Under the pieces are notes generated by a model. That model did no database searches, was not told where the DNA came from, and saw only the letters and a list, made by a program, of their open reading frames with translations. Below, in pieces: positions 27,351 to 35,384 of a stretch of DNA of 64,000 bases (position 1 is its first letter; each line of letters opens with the position of its first letter). This DNA is from Streptomyces morookaense. GTDB lineage: Bacteria; Actinomycetota; Actinomycetes; Streptomycetales; Streptomycetaceae. The DNA lies in NCBI RefSeq assembly GCF_013030945.1, contig NZ_JABBXF010000016.1, forward strand, positions 146,876-210,875. Reading direction: 5' to 3'. A program made the position numbers and the translations under genes.

Positions 27351-28511
27351 TCAGTTCTCGACCGGCAGGCCGAACTGGCGGGCGACACCGACGCGCAGCA
27401 GGTCGTTGTGGCCCGCGTAGACATGGGCCGCCATCGGGCTGTGCAGGTCGGCGGTCAGACCGGATCCGGGGAGGAAGCCGCGGACGCCGGCGAGCGCGGT
27501 GGCGTGCTCGCTGAGGCGTACGTAGTCCTCGGCAACCGAGATCTTGGTGAGGGCCGCCTCGGCGGCCAGCTGCCGGGCAGGTGTTCCGGCGTCGAGCCGG
27601 GCGGCCATCGCGTAGAGCTGGACGCGGGAGCGGTGCAGTGCGAGCGCCATGTCGCTGATGCGGGCGGCCACTTGGTGGCTGGCGCCCATGCGGCGGCCGA
27701 AGTGCTCGCGGGTTCCGGCCCATTCGGCGGTGCGCTGCAGGGTGCGGCGCATGGGGCCGAGGGCGTACCCGAGGACGACTGCGCGCTCCCAGGCGGTCGT
27801 GGAGGACATCACGGCCAGGCCGGATCCCTCCTCGCCGATCAGTGCCGTGGCGGGCAGCCGGGCGCCGTCGAAGACCAGCTCGCCCATGGGGACCGTGGGC
27901 AGGGCGGTCTTGTCGAAGGTCTCGCCGAGGCTCACGCCGGGGGTGTCGACGGGGAAGAGGAAGGCCGAGAGCGCGAACGGCGAACGGCCTTCCGCGGTGC
28001 GGGCGAAGACGATGGCCAGGTCGGCGATGGGCGCGGCGGTGATGAAGGTCTTGGCACCGTCGAGCACATAGCCGTCGCCGTCGCGCCGGGCACGGGTGTC
28101 CATGGACAGCGGGTCGCTGCCCGCGGTGCGTTCGGTGAGGGCGTGGCACAGCATCGTGCGCCCGTCCTGGACGTGGGCGAGGGCCTGCCAGGCCTGCTCG
28201 GGGAGCGTGGCGCGCAGCGGGAACTGCATGCCGAAGAGCTGGGAGGCCAGGGCGTAGCAGATGCCGGGGTCGGCGCCGGCCAGTCCGATGCCCTCGACGG
28301 CGGCGAGGGCGCGGGTGACCGGGCCGGGGTGTTCGCTGCCGGGCGGGTCCATGCGCAGTGCGCCGAGGTCGGCCAGGGCCTGCCACTGGGTGCGGAAGTC
28401 CTTGCCCTCGGTCTGCTCCACGGCCGGCCGGGCCCGTTCGCGCCAGGCGTCGACGAGTTCCTCGGCCGGTGCGGGGCCGGACCGCAGCAGGCGGTCGGTG
28501 GGGGTGCTCAC
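27351..28511 (-). CDS. Acyl-CoA-dehydrogenase-like enzyme with isovaleryl-type base (likely acts on carrier-bound substrate)
   Basis: The 386-residue protein has the full acyl-CoA dehydrogenase fold (TERTAGSDP flavin loop, FITAAPIADL strand). At the C terminus the classic YEGTNE is replaced by YAGHND, so the medium-chain-type base is missing. A Glu in TTAWERAVVLGYALG lies where isovaleryl-CoA dehydrogenase and prolyl-carrier dehydrogenases such as PltE keep their base. It therefore probably desaturates an acyl or aminoacyl group bound to the neighbouring carrier protein. The GTG at 28511 overlaps the carrier-protein stop (GTGA). Confidence 0.82.
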   Translation of the reverse strand: MSTPTDRLLRSGPAPAEELVDAWRERARPAVEQTEGKDFRTQWQALADLGALRMDPPGSEHPGPVTRALAAVEGIGLAGADPGICYALASQLFGMQFPLRATLPEQAWQALAHVQDGRTMLCHALTERTAGSDPLSMDTRARRDGDGYVLDGAKTFITAAPIADLAIVFARTAEGRSPFALSAFLFPVDTPGVSLGETFDKTALPTVPMGELVFDGARLPATALIGEEGSGLAVMSSTTAWERAVVLGYALGPMRRTLQRTAEWAGTREHFGRRMGASHQVAARISDMALALHRSRVQLYAMAARLDAGTPARQLAAEAALTKISVAEDYVRLSEHATALAGVRGFLPGSGLTADLHSPMAAHVYAGHNDLLRVGVARQFGLPVEN

Positions 28512-28771
28512 TTGCGGGCCCCGCCGGTGAGGTCCTCGATGGCGGTCCACAGGGCCTTGGGGCTGCGGAAGTTGGCGGCGACGATCTCGGTCTCGGGGAG
28601 CACGATGCCGGCCTGCTTGTCCAGGGCGGAGACGATCTCCATGATGGCCAGCGAGTCCAGCAGGCCGAGTTCGAGGAGGGGGGTGTCGGCGGTCAGGCTC
28701 TGCGGGTCCTCGCCGCGGGCCCAGGTGATCTTGCTGCTGATGAGGGTGCAGAGCTCTTCGACGCTGTTCAT
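28508..28771 (-). CDS. Stand-alone acyl/peptidyl carrier protein
   Basis: The 87-residue protein is a four-helix carrier protein with the phosphopantetheine Ser in LGLLDSLAIMEI (near residue 40). It is encoded between a stand-alone adenylation enzyme and an aminoacyl-dehydrogenase-like enzyme, the same order of functions as in PltF/PltL/PltE pyrrole-forming systems, so it probably holds the amino acid activated by the adenylation enzyme. Its ATG at 28771 overlaps the stop of that gene by four bases. Confidence 0.92.
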   Translation of the reverse strand: MNSVEELCTLISSKITWARGEDPQSLTADTPLLELGLLDSLAIMEIVSALDKQAGIVLPETEIVAANFRSPKALWTAIEDLTGGARK

Positions 28772-30411
28772 GTGCGGTTCTCCTCAAGGGTGTGGGAGGT
28801 GGGGCGGGGGGTGCCGTCAGGGGTGTCGGCGAGGGTGCTCAGGGCGCGCCGGTCGACCTTGCCGCTGGTGGTGGTGGGCAGCGAGGCGACGGGGACGACC
28901 CGGTCGGGCAGCATGCGCTTGGGCAGCAGGCCGCGCAGTTCGGCGAGGAGCTCGCGCTCGCCCGCGTCGGTCAGGGCGTAGGCCCAGATCTCGCCCGCGT
29001 GGTCGCCGCCGTCCTTGGCGACGACGGCCGCGGTGGAGACCTGGGGCAGGTCGAGGACGGCGCTCTCCACGTCGAGCAGGTCGATGCGGTGGCCGCGCCG
29101 TTTGACCTGCGAGTCGCGGCGGCCGCGCAGGAAGACGCGCCCGTCGGGGGTGATCCGGCCGATGTCGCCGCTGGCGTAGGCGCGGCGGGGTGCGCCGTCG
29201 CGGAAGGCCACGGTGACGGTGGGGTCGGTGAGTTCGCCGTTGCGCAGGTAGCCCTGGAAGACGGTGGGTCCGGCGATGTGGATCTCGCCTTCGCCGTCGG
29301 TGGGCCGGCCGTCCTCGTCCAGGACCTCGATGTCGACGCCGCCGATGCCGCGGCCGATGGTCAGTTCCTGGTCGGCGGTCCAGTCGCGCGGCATCAGCCA
29401 GTAGGTGCAGGCGTTGGTCTCGGTGGGCCCGTAGAGGTTGTAGAAGGGCACGTCGCCCAGCAGTTCGAGGTACTCCTCCAGCAGCTGGGGCGCGAAGGCC
29501 TCGCCGCCGAAGAAGGCCACGCGCAGGGTCGGCGGTACCGCATCGGCGAACCCGCCCTGCTGGAGCATGTTGTGGTAGAGGGACGGGACGGCCATGAAGG
29601 CCGTGATCCGCTGCTCGTTGAGCCAGTTCACCACGTCGCGCGGGAAGGCGCGCAGCATGTCCGGCATGAGCACCGCACAGGCTCCGGCGGCGGCCGCGCC
29701 GTACAGGTCGAAAGTGGTCAGGTCGAAGGTGAGGGCGGCCTGCGAGCCGATCCTGTCGTGCTCGGTGAGGCCGAACTCGGCGGCGGCCCACCGGGCGTAG
29801 TGGGCGACGTTGGCGTGCGAGAGCAGGACGCCCTTGGGCCAGCCGGTGCTGCCGGAGGTGAACAGGATGTACCCGCCGCGGTCGGCCGGCGCGGGCAGCG
29901 GGGCCGGGCGGCCGTCCCCGTCCAGGACGCGCAGCCGGTGCAGTCCGTGCTCCAGCGGCTCCGCGTCCGGCTCGGCGCCGTCGCGGGCCTCGGCCGCGGC
30001 CTTGCGGCACACGGGCAGGGCCCGGTCGGTGGTGAGCAGCAGCGAGATGCCGGCGTTGCGCACCATCCGGGCCGTGCGGGCCGGGGGGTCGGCGGTGTCG
30101 AGGGGGGCGACGACCGCACCGGCCCGCAGGGCGGCGTAGAGGGCGATCACGGTGGAGGGGGTCTTGGGGGCGTGGACGCCGACGCGTTCGCCGGGGACGA
30201 GGCCGTCGTCGGCGAGCCGGGCGGCCAACGCGTCGACGGCGCGGTCGAGTTCGGCGTACGTCCAGGTCTCGCCGGCACCGGACAGGGCGGGGCGGTCGGG
30301 GTACCGGCGGGCGGAACGGGCCAGGAGACCGTCCAGGCGCAGGGTCTCGGTCCCGGTGGTGCCGTCGGTGACGGCGGGGGCGGCGGGGGCGGTGGGGGCG
30401 GTGGGGGTCAC
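28768..30411 (-). CDS. Stand-alone amino acid adenylation enzyme (NRPS A domain)
   Basis: The 547-residue protein is a complete A domain: A3 LFTSGSTGWPKGV, A4 ALTFDLTTFDLYG (with the Asp that usually binds the substrate amino group), A5 YNLYGPTETN, A7 YASGDIGR, A8 RRDSQVKRRGHRIDL and A10 TTTSGKVDRRAL. There is no condensation or carrier domain. It should adenylate an amino acid and load it on the adjacent carrier protein. With panD in the operon, beta-alanine is the prime candidate substrate, which is inference. The GTG start overlaps the hydrolase stop by four bases. The N terminus is Ala/Pro/Thr-rich. Confidence 0.92.
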   Translation of the reverse strand: MTPTAPTAPAAPAVTDGTTGTETLRLDGLLARSARRYPDRPALSGAGETWTYAELDRAVDALAARLADDGLVPGERVGVHAPKTPSTVIALYAALRAGAVVAPLDTADPPARTARMVRNAGISLLLTTDRALPVCRKAAAEARDGAEPDAEPLEHGLHRLRVLDGDGRPAPLPAPADRGGYILFTSGSTGWPKGVLLSHANVAHYARWAAAEFGLTEHDRIGSQAALTFDLTTFDLYGAAAAGACAVLMPDMLRAFPRDVVNWLNEQRITAFMAVPSLYHNMLQQGGFADAVPPTLRVAFFGGEAFAPQLLEEYLELLGDVPFYNLYGPTETNACTYWLMPRDWTADQELTIGRGIGGVDIEVLDEDGRPTDGEGEIHIAGPTVFQGYLRNGELTDPTVTVAFRDGAPRRAYASGDIGRITPDGRVFLRGRRDSQVKRRGHRIDLLDVESAVLDLPQVSTAAVVAKDGGDHAGEIWAYALTDAGERELLAELRGLLPKRMLPDRVVPVASLPTTTSGKVDRRALSTLADTPDGTPRPTSHTLEENRT

Positions 30412-31205
30412 TGCAGGGTCTCCGCGGGGGTCGGGCGGCCGGGGACAGCGTGTTCGTCGTGTTCGTCGAGGAAGGCGCAGGCGGCGTCGATGACGAGGTC
30501 GGGGCAGACCAGGTGGGGGTAGTGGTCGACACCTTCCGGCACGATCCGCCGCACGGGGCCGCGCAGGGCGCGCTCGGCGGAGTCGAGCTGGTCGAGGGTG
30601 CCGTACTCGTCCTGATCGCCCTGGATCAGCAGGACCGGCGCGGTGACGTCCAGGTCCTTCTCGATGTTCCAGTCGCGGAACCCGTCCGAGAGCCAGACCC
30701 GGCTCCAGCTGCCGAAGACGCCCTGCGGGTCGTCGTGCACCAGGGCCATCTTGCGTTGCAGCGGCCCCGCTTCGAAGGACGCGCGGGCCGCCTCGATGCC
30801 CTTGCGGTTCTGCTCCTCGAAGTACAGGTGCGGGCCGAGGGCGACCACGGCGGTGGCGGGGCGGACCGAGGCGTACAGCAGCCCGATGGAGGCGCCGTCG
30901 CTGTGCCCGACCAGGACCGGGTTGCCGATACCGAGCAGGTCGAGCAGCTCGGGCAGGTCCTCCTGGGCGTGCTCGTGCATATAGCGGGGGGTGCGGGGGC
31001 GCACGGCGGGGCCCGAACCGCCCTGACCGAGGCGGGAGTACACCAGGGCGCGGCGCCCGGTGGCCGCGGCGAGGCGGGCGGGGAAGCGTCCCCAGCTCGC
31101 GATGCAGCCGAGCCCGCCGTGCAGGAAGACGAGCGGCGCCAGGTCGGGGTCGCCGTCGAGGAGAACATGCTCGACGGGGCCGTTTCGGGTCTCGGCTATC
31201 GGCAC
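30408..31205 (-). CDS. Alpha/beta hydrolase (possible release enzyme), first gene of the cluster operon
   Basis: The 265-residue protein has the nucleophile elbow GHSDGAS (Ser), an acid residue in GDQDEYGT and a catalytic His in VDHYPHL, with the oxyanion motif HGGLG near residue 32. It may release the carrier-bound product or cleave an ester or amide. The GTG at 31205 has GAAAGG seven bases upstream. It is the first gene of a ten-gene unit in which six of the nine junctions, counting only those with four-base overlaps, are translationally coupled, and it faces a LysR regulator across 282 bases. Confidence 0.88.
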   Translation of the reverse strand: MPIAETRNGPVEHVLLDGDPDLAPLVFLHGGLGCIASWGRFPARLAAATGRRALVYSRLGQGGSGPAVRPRTPRYMHEHAQEDLPELLDLLGIGNPVLVGHSDGASIGLLYASVRPATAVVALGPHLYFEEQNRKGIEAARASFEAGPLQRKMALVHDDPQGVFGSWSRVWLSDGFRDWNIEKDLDVTAPVLLIQGDQDEYGTLDQLDSAERALRGPVRRIVPEGVDHYPHLVCPDLVIDAACAFLDEHDEHAVPGRPTPAETLQ

Positions 31206-31487
31206 ATCAATACCTTTCTCGGTCGGGTGCGGAAAATGACTGGGTAAAGCGGCGCACAGCCATCGGCAAATATGAAACAGCGTCCGCGGGCCCCGGGGAA
31301 TGTCACCAAAGAACGTCGCCGCCACCTCAACAACCGTTCTGATGTGTGGTATTGATGCAGTACACCCTCTGTTCAATTGCACGGCATGCGACTTGACATC
31401 CACCGCATTCACGCCGGTGCAACACTCCCGTAAGAATCGCGTACGGGGCGGGATATGCCTTTACCGGATCACTTATGCTCTGGAGTC
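31206..31487. promoter_or_regulatory. Divergent control region of the biosynthetic operon and lysR gene
   Basis: This 282-base region is clearly richer in A and T than its surroundings. It contains one T-N11-A match of the LysR type (T31350 to A31362, TATTGATGCAGTA) and an AGAACG...CGTTCT inverted pair around it. It should hold the promoters of both the cluster operon and the lysR gene. The exact start sites cannot be fixed by eye. Confidence 0.5.
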
Positions 31488-32381
31488 ATGGATGTCGACC
31501 TCCGCCATCTCCGCAACTTCCTGGCCGTGGCCGAGGAGGGCGGCTTCACGGCCGCCGCCCGGCGCCTGCACCTCGCCCAGCCGACCCTGACCCGGAGCAT
31601 CCGGACCCTGGAAGAAGCCCTGGGAGTCCGCCTGTTCGACCGCACGACCCGCAGGACCGCACTCACCGACAAGGGCCGGGAGCTGCGCAGCTCCCTCGTC
31701 CCGCTGCTGCATCGGCTCGACACCGCACTCACCGGGCTGCGCAAGGGCGAATCCCTGCGCGTCGGCTTCAACTGGGGGCTGCCCGAGGGGCTTTCGGGCA
31801 CGGCGGCCCGGTTCGGGGACGAGACCGGGGTGGCGGTGGAGTTCGTCCGCAGCGACACCCCGCTGGCCGGCCTGGACACGGGCACCGTCGACGTCGCGCT
31901 GCTGCGCGCCGAACCGCTGCCGAAAGGCCTGCGCGGGGTCCTGTTGTGCGAGGACACCCGCGTCGCCGCCGTCCCCGGCCACTGGCCGCTGGCGGCCCGC
32001 TCCCGGCTGGGCTGGGCCGAACTGGCGGATCTGCCGCTGGTCGTCAACACCGTCAGCGGCGTCACCTTCCCCGCCATGTGGCCGGCGGGCCGGCGCCCCA
32101 CGGTGGGCGCCGAGTGCCGCAACTACGACGAGTGGCTGGAGAAGGTGGCCGCCGGCCTGGGCGTGGGCTCCGCCCCCGCGGCCGCCGCCCGGCGCCATCT
32201 CCATCCCGCGGTCCGGATGATCCCCCTCGACGACGCCCCCGTCGTCCGCGCCTACCTCGCCTATCCCTCGCACGGCGCGCACCCGCAGGCGGCACGGTTC
32301 GCCGACGAGGCGTGGCGCGCGGCCGAGGCCCTGGCGACGAAGGGCCTCACCGCCGACGAGCAGCCGGCCCGGGGCTGTTGA
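31488..32381 (+). CDS. LysR-family transcriptional regulator of the cluster
   Basis: The 297-residue protein has the LysR winged helix-turn-helix (residues 1-60: HLRNFLAVAEEGGFTAAARR, LHLAQPTLTRSIRTLEEALG) and a periplasmic-binding-like effector domain. It is divergent from the ten-gene operon and is most likely its regulator, with a pathway compound as coinducer. CTGGAG lies just before the ATG at 31488. An upstream in-frame ATG at 31455 lacks a ribosome site. Confidence 0.92.
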   Translation: MDVDLRHLRNFLAVAEEGGFTAAARRLHLAQPTLTRSIRTLEEALGVRLFDRTTRRTALTDKGRELRSSLVPLLHRLDTALTGLRKGESLRVGFNWGLPEGLSGTAARFGDETGVAVEFVRSDTPLAGLDTGTVDVALLRAEPLPKGLRGVLLCEDTRVAAVPGHWPLAARSRLGWAELADLPLVVNTVSGVTFPAMWPAGRRPTVGAECRNYDEWLEKVAAGLGVGSAPAAAARRHLHPAVRMIPLDDAPVVRAYLAYPSHGAHPQAARFADEAWRAAEALATKGLTADEQPARGC

Positions 32382-32387
32382 CGGGCG

Positions 32388-32963
32388 TCACTTCCCGAGG
32401 ATGCTGCACAGGGCCGACGGGCCGGGGAAGTCCTCGGGAAGGGCGTCCATCAGCAGCTCGTCGACACACTGCCCCAGCCAGTGCCCGGACCTGCGCAGCC
32501 GCCCGGCGAACCGGAACCCGGCCTTCTCGTAGGCGGCCAGCCCGGCACGGTTGGGCTCCAGCACCCTCAGCCACACCGAGCGCAGCGCCCCCAGATGGAA
32601 CGCCCAGTCCAGCGTCAGCCGGGTCGATTCCTCCGCATACCGCTTGCCGCGCATGGCGGGAGCGATGAGGATGGCGAACTCGGCGGTCGCGGCGACGGAG
32701 TTGATCTGCAGCCAGGTGAGGCCGACGGACTGCCGGTCCTTCACGCGCAGCACCTCGAACTGGACGTGGTCCCGGTCGGCCCGCCGCCGCTCCCACGTGG
32801 CGAGCCGGGCCTCCCACGGCTGGGGGAAGCGGCCGCCGTAGCCGAGGATGGTGGTCGGGTCGCTCTCCCAGGCGTGATACTCGGCCAGCGCTTCCGGGCG
32901 GGGCATTCCCAGGGCGAGACGTTCACCGGTCAGCAGGACGTGCGGGGCGTGCGGGCTGCTCAT
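32388..32963 (-). CDS. GNAT-family N-acetyltransferase (RimJ/RimL-like)
   Basis: The 191-residue protein has the GNAT fold of the RimJ/L type: LTGERLALGMPRPEALAEYH at the start, the acetyl-CoA region IAPAMRGKRYAEESTRLTLD and the VLEPNRAGLAAYEKAGFRF motif. It should acetylate a protein N terminus or a small amine. The ATG at 32963 has GAGG six bases upstream. The 3' end lies six bases from the lysR stop. Confidence 0.88.
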   Translation of the reverse strand: MSSPHAPHVLLTGERLALGMPRPEALAEYHAWESDPTTILGYGGRFPQPWEARLATWERRRADRDHVQFEVLRVKDRQSVGLTWLQINSVAATAEFAILIAPAMRGKRYAEESTRLTLDWAFHLGALRSVWLRVLEPNRAGLAAYEKAGFRFAGRLRRSGHWLGQCVDELLMDALPEDFPGPSALCSILGK

Positions 32964-33006
32964 GCGATTCCTCAAGGGGGGACCGACGGGGGCGGTGGCG
33001 CGCGGC

Positions 33007-33040
33007 GCGGATTCTCGCAGGGGGCGGATTCTCGCAGGGG
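33007..33040. repeat. Two tandem copies of a 17-bp unit
   Basis: GCGGATTCTCGCAGGGG occurs at 33007-33023 and again at 33024-33040 without a gap. It lies in the 176-base region upstream of the GNAT gene and is probably a recent slippage duplication. Confidence 0.75.
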
Positions 33041-33139
33041 GCGGCGGCGGCCCGGCCCTCGCCCCGCCCCCGTGGCACGCCCCTGACCAGCGCGGGCACC
33101 GGTCCGGCGGTCACCCGAACGGTCTACTGCCGGCCGTGC

Positions 33140-33871
33140 TCACCCCAGTCGGCGCACCGGCTCGCCCGCGAGGAACGCCTCGATGTCCTCCACCGCCTGG
33201 GCGAAGTAGCCGTCGTAGTTGCGCCGCGTCACATACCCGAGGTGGGGTGTGGCCAGCAGGTTCGGCAGCGAGCGGTACGGATGGTCCGCGGGCAGCGGCT
33301 CGATGTCGAAGACGTCGACGCCCGCACCGGCGATTCGGCCCTCGCGCAGCGCCGTCGCCAGCGCCTCCTGGTCCACGATGGCGGCACGGGAGGTGTTGAC
33401 CAGGAACGCGCCGGGACGCATCGCCTTCAGCTCCGCCTCGCCGATCAGGCCCCGGGTGCCGTCGGTGAGCGGCAGGTGGACGGAGACGATGTCGCTGCTC
33501 GCCAGCAGCTCCTCCTTCGACGCCGCGCGGCGTGCTCCGGCGGCCGCGGCCCGTTCGTCCGTCAGGTTCCGGCTCCAGGCGATCACGTCCATCCCGAAGG
33601 CCTGGCCGACCCGGGCCACCTTGCTGCCGATCCGGCCGAGCCCGAGCAGGCCGAGCCGCCTGCCGTACAGGTCGGTGCCGACCGTGCTCTGCCAGGGTCC
33701 GCCCTCGCGCAGGGCGGTGTTCTCCTGCACCAGGCCGCGGGCCAGCCCGAGAATGAGCGCCCAGGTGAGCTCGGCCGGGGGCTCGCCGTTGCGCATGCCC
33801 GAGGTGACGAGCAGTCTGCGCGGCACCTCAGTGCCCCGTAAGGGGCGCGGGGAACTGCGCGACCGGCCACG
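33140..33871 (-). pseudogene. D-2-hydroxyacid dehydrogenase, 5'-truncated with internal deletion
   Basis: About 230 residues match NAD-dependent D-2-hydroxyacid dehydrogenases, including the NAD motif GLLGLGRIGSKVA, the Arg in NTSRAAIVD, the Glu in FDIEPLP and the His in ATPHLGY. Family members are about 315-330 residues; here the first ~80 are missing. The sequence RLLVTSGMRN runs straight into GEPPAELTWALIL, whereas in intact proteins I recall about 20-25 residues between these blocks, so there is also an internal deletion. The upstream edge coincides with the 32-bp inverted repeat at 33833-33980. The remaining catalytic part looks well preserved, so the damage may be recent. Confidence 0.7.
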
Positions 33872-33980
33872 ACGCACCCGCAGTCGAAGTACCGGGGCTT
33901 CGCCCCGGACCCCGGGGTGGGTTCATCGGCTGCGGGCCGGAGGGGGCTGGTCGCGCAGTTCCCCGCGCCCCTTACGGGGC
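33833..33980. repeat. REP-like element with perfect 32-bp terminal inverted repeats
   Basis: Arms at 33833-33864 and 33949-33980 are perfectly complementary over 32 bases (core GGGGCGCGGGGAACTGCGCG). The 84-base middle contains a smaller GGGGC-TTCG-CCCC hairpin and further partial complementarity. Sequences of this kind occur between genes in many Streptomyces genomes. This copy lies at the broken 5' end of the dehydrogenase and 16 bases from the stop of the Mut7-C gene, where it may also act as a terminator. Confidence 0.85.
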
Positions 33981-33996
33981 CGCCCCCAACGGGGCG

Positions 33997-34737
33997 CTAC
34001 CGCACGTGCGCGCCCCCGAATTCCCGCACCGCCTCGTCCACGATCGTCTGCAGCCGCGCATGATGCGCACCCCGCCAGTACACGCGCCCGCACGCGGTGC
34101 ACTGCGCGAAGACGTCGTAGGTGCGCTGCGTGCCGTGCTCCAACTGCTCCCGGACGGCGTCCTTGTCCGCGTCCTGGAGCCGCCCGTTGCACGCGGTGCA
34201 GCGCGTCCAGGGGGCGAGGGCCGGGGCGAACCGGCCGAGGACGTCCCGCAGTTGGTCGTCCGGGCGGTCGCTGTAGACGTACGCGCCCGCCCACAGCTCC
34301 CGGCGGCGCAGCAGTCCGCGGTCGCGGGAGAGCATCACCCGGCGCTGGGCGGCGGAGAGCGCGGCGAGGGCCGGGTCGCCGATGTCCTCGCTCTCGTAGG
34401 CGGCGTCCACGCCCAGCAGCCGCAGCCGGCGGGCGAGCGTCCCCAGGTGCACATCGAGCAGGAACCGCAGCGGCGCGCCCGGCACCTCCTGGGGCCGGGC
34501 CACCTCCTCGACCTCCACGGTCTCCCCCGCGCCCGGCACATGCGAGGCGGCCGTCTCCCGGCCGTCGACCAGCAGCCGGCCGACCTCGGTGAGCGGGACG
34601 CCGAGCGACTCGACCACGTGGCCGAGCGTCGACGCGCCGTCGGTCACCACGGCGGTACGGGCCCGGTGCCGCCGCCCCGGTTCGACGAAGAGCTGCAGGC
34701 CGGGGGCGAAGCTGATGGTGATCTCGGGTCCGTTCAC
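33997..34737 (-). CDS. Mut7-C RNase-domain protein with N-terminal ubiquitin-like domain
   Basis: The 246-residue protein has an N-terminal MoaD/ubiquitin-like part (~residues 1-85, ending in the PGAGETVEVEEVARPQ segment) and a Mut7-C domain (~90-246) starting with RFLLDVHLGTLARRLRLLG. This is a PIN-like nuclease fold with conserved Asp residues (LLDVHLG, LSRDRGLL). A zinc-ribbon follows: CTACNG and CTACGRVYW. The family is predicted to act on RNA. The start is a GTG at 34737 with a weak ribosome site. Confidence 0.88.
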   Translation of the reverse strand: MNGPEITISFAPGLQLFVEPGRRHRARTAVVTDGASTLGHVVESLGVPLTEVGRLLVDGRETAASHVPGAGETVEVEEVARPQEVPGAPLRFLLDVHLGTLARRLRLLGVDAAYESEDIGDPALAALSAAQRRVMLSRDRGLLRRRELWAGAYVYSDRPDDQLRDVLGRFAPALAPWTRCTACNGRLQDADKDAVREQLEHGTQRTYDVFAQCTACGRVYWRGAHHARLQTIVDEAVREFGGAHVR

Positions 34738-34980
34738 ATCACCAGCATGCCACCGGCCACCGACACCGCCGGGGCCGGGGCCGTCATGAGGGCCGTCCCG
34801 TGCGGAACTTGGCGCCAGGGGGTCAGGCGGGTGACAGCGCCCGCGGCGGCGCGCGTGTCGGGCCGTCCCCGGGTGCACGGCAGGGGAGGCTGCTGCGCAC
34901 GCGACAACCGGGTTGACCCGACAACCATGCAATGCGATGGACGGGTGTCCGGTACCGGCCCCGATCGAGGAGAGCGGTCG

Positions 34981-35286
34981 ATGGAAACCGTCTACCAGAT
35001 GATGGCCACAACCCTCAGCGAGCACTTCGGCGTCCCCGAGGACCACATCCACCCGGACGCCACCTTCGAGGAGCTCGACGTCGACTCCCTCGCCCGGGCC
35101 GAGATGCTCGCCGTCGTCGAGGGCCGGCTGAAGGTGACCCTCGATCAGGAACCCGGCGGCCTCACGCTCGGCGAGGCCGCCGCCCGCATCGAGCGGCTGC
35201 TGGCCGGCGGCACCGGGGGCGCGGCGACGGCCGCGGCACCCCCGCCGGGAACGGGGCCCGCTTCGCTGCCCGGCCCTCTCCTGTGA
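34981..35286 (+). CDS. Acyl carrier protein, left without its synthase
   Basis: The 101-residue protein has the carrier motif ELDVDSLARAEM (phosphopantetheine Ser near residue 38) and the usual four-helix layout in residues 1-75, followed by an Ala/Gly/Pro tail. GAGGAG precedes the ATG at 34981. The stop overlaps by four bases the GTG of a ketosynthase gene of which only 29 codons remain, so this ACP once belonged to a fatty acid or type II polyketide pair. Whether it is still used is unknown. Confidence 0.88.
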   Translation: METVYQMMATTLSEHFGVPEDHIHPDATFEELDVDSLARAEMLAVVEGRLKVTLDQEPGGLTLGEAAARIERLLAGGTGGAATAAAPPPGTGPASLPGPLL

Positions 35287-35372
35287 GCGAACACGCTGTC
35301 GCCGTCACCGGCATCGGCACGATCACGCCGGCCGGGCTCGGCCGGGACGCGGCCTTCCTGCTTCGCGGGTGA
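35283..35372 (+). pseudogene. 5' remnant of a beta-ketoacyl synthase (FabF/KS-type) gene
   Basis: The reading frame begins at the GTG overlapping the ACP stop and gives VAVTGIGTITPAGLGRDAAF, the typical first strand of FabF-like ketosynthases, then stops after 29 codons. Intact enzymes have about 410 residues with Cys-His-His. Everything after the first strand is missing. The coupling to the ACP by GTGA shows the original gene order. Confidence 0.82.
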
Positions 35373-35384
35373 AGGAGCACTACG

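Noticed and set aside
27222..30522. Long Gly/Val/Glu-rich plus-strand frames opposite the biosynthetic operon
   Set aside because: Low-complexity shadows of the acyl-CoA-dehydrogenase-like and adenylation genes, which have clear motifs and codon bias on the minus strand.
33007..33040. Possible CRISPR or iteron-like array
   Set aside because: Only two adjacent copies without spacers, and no cas or rep gene nearby.
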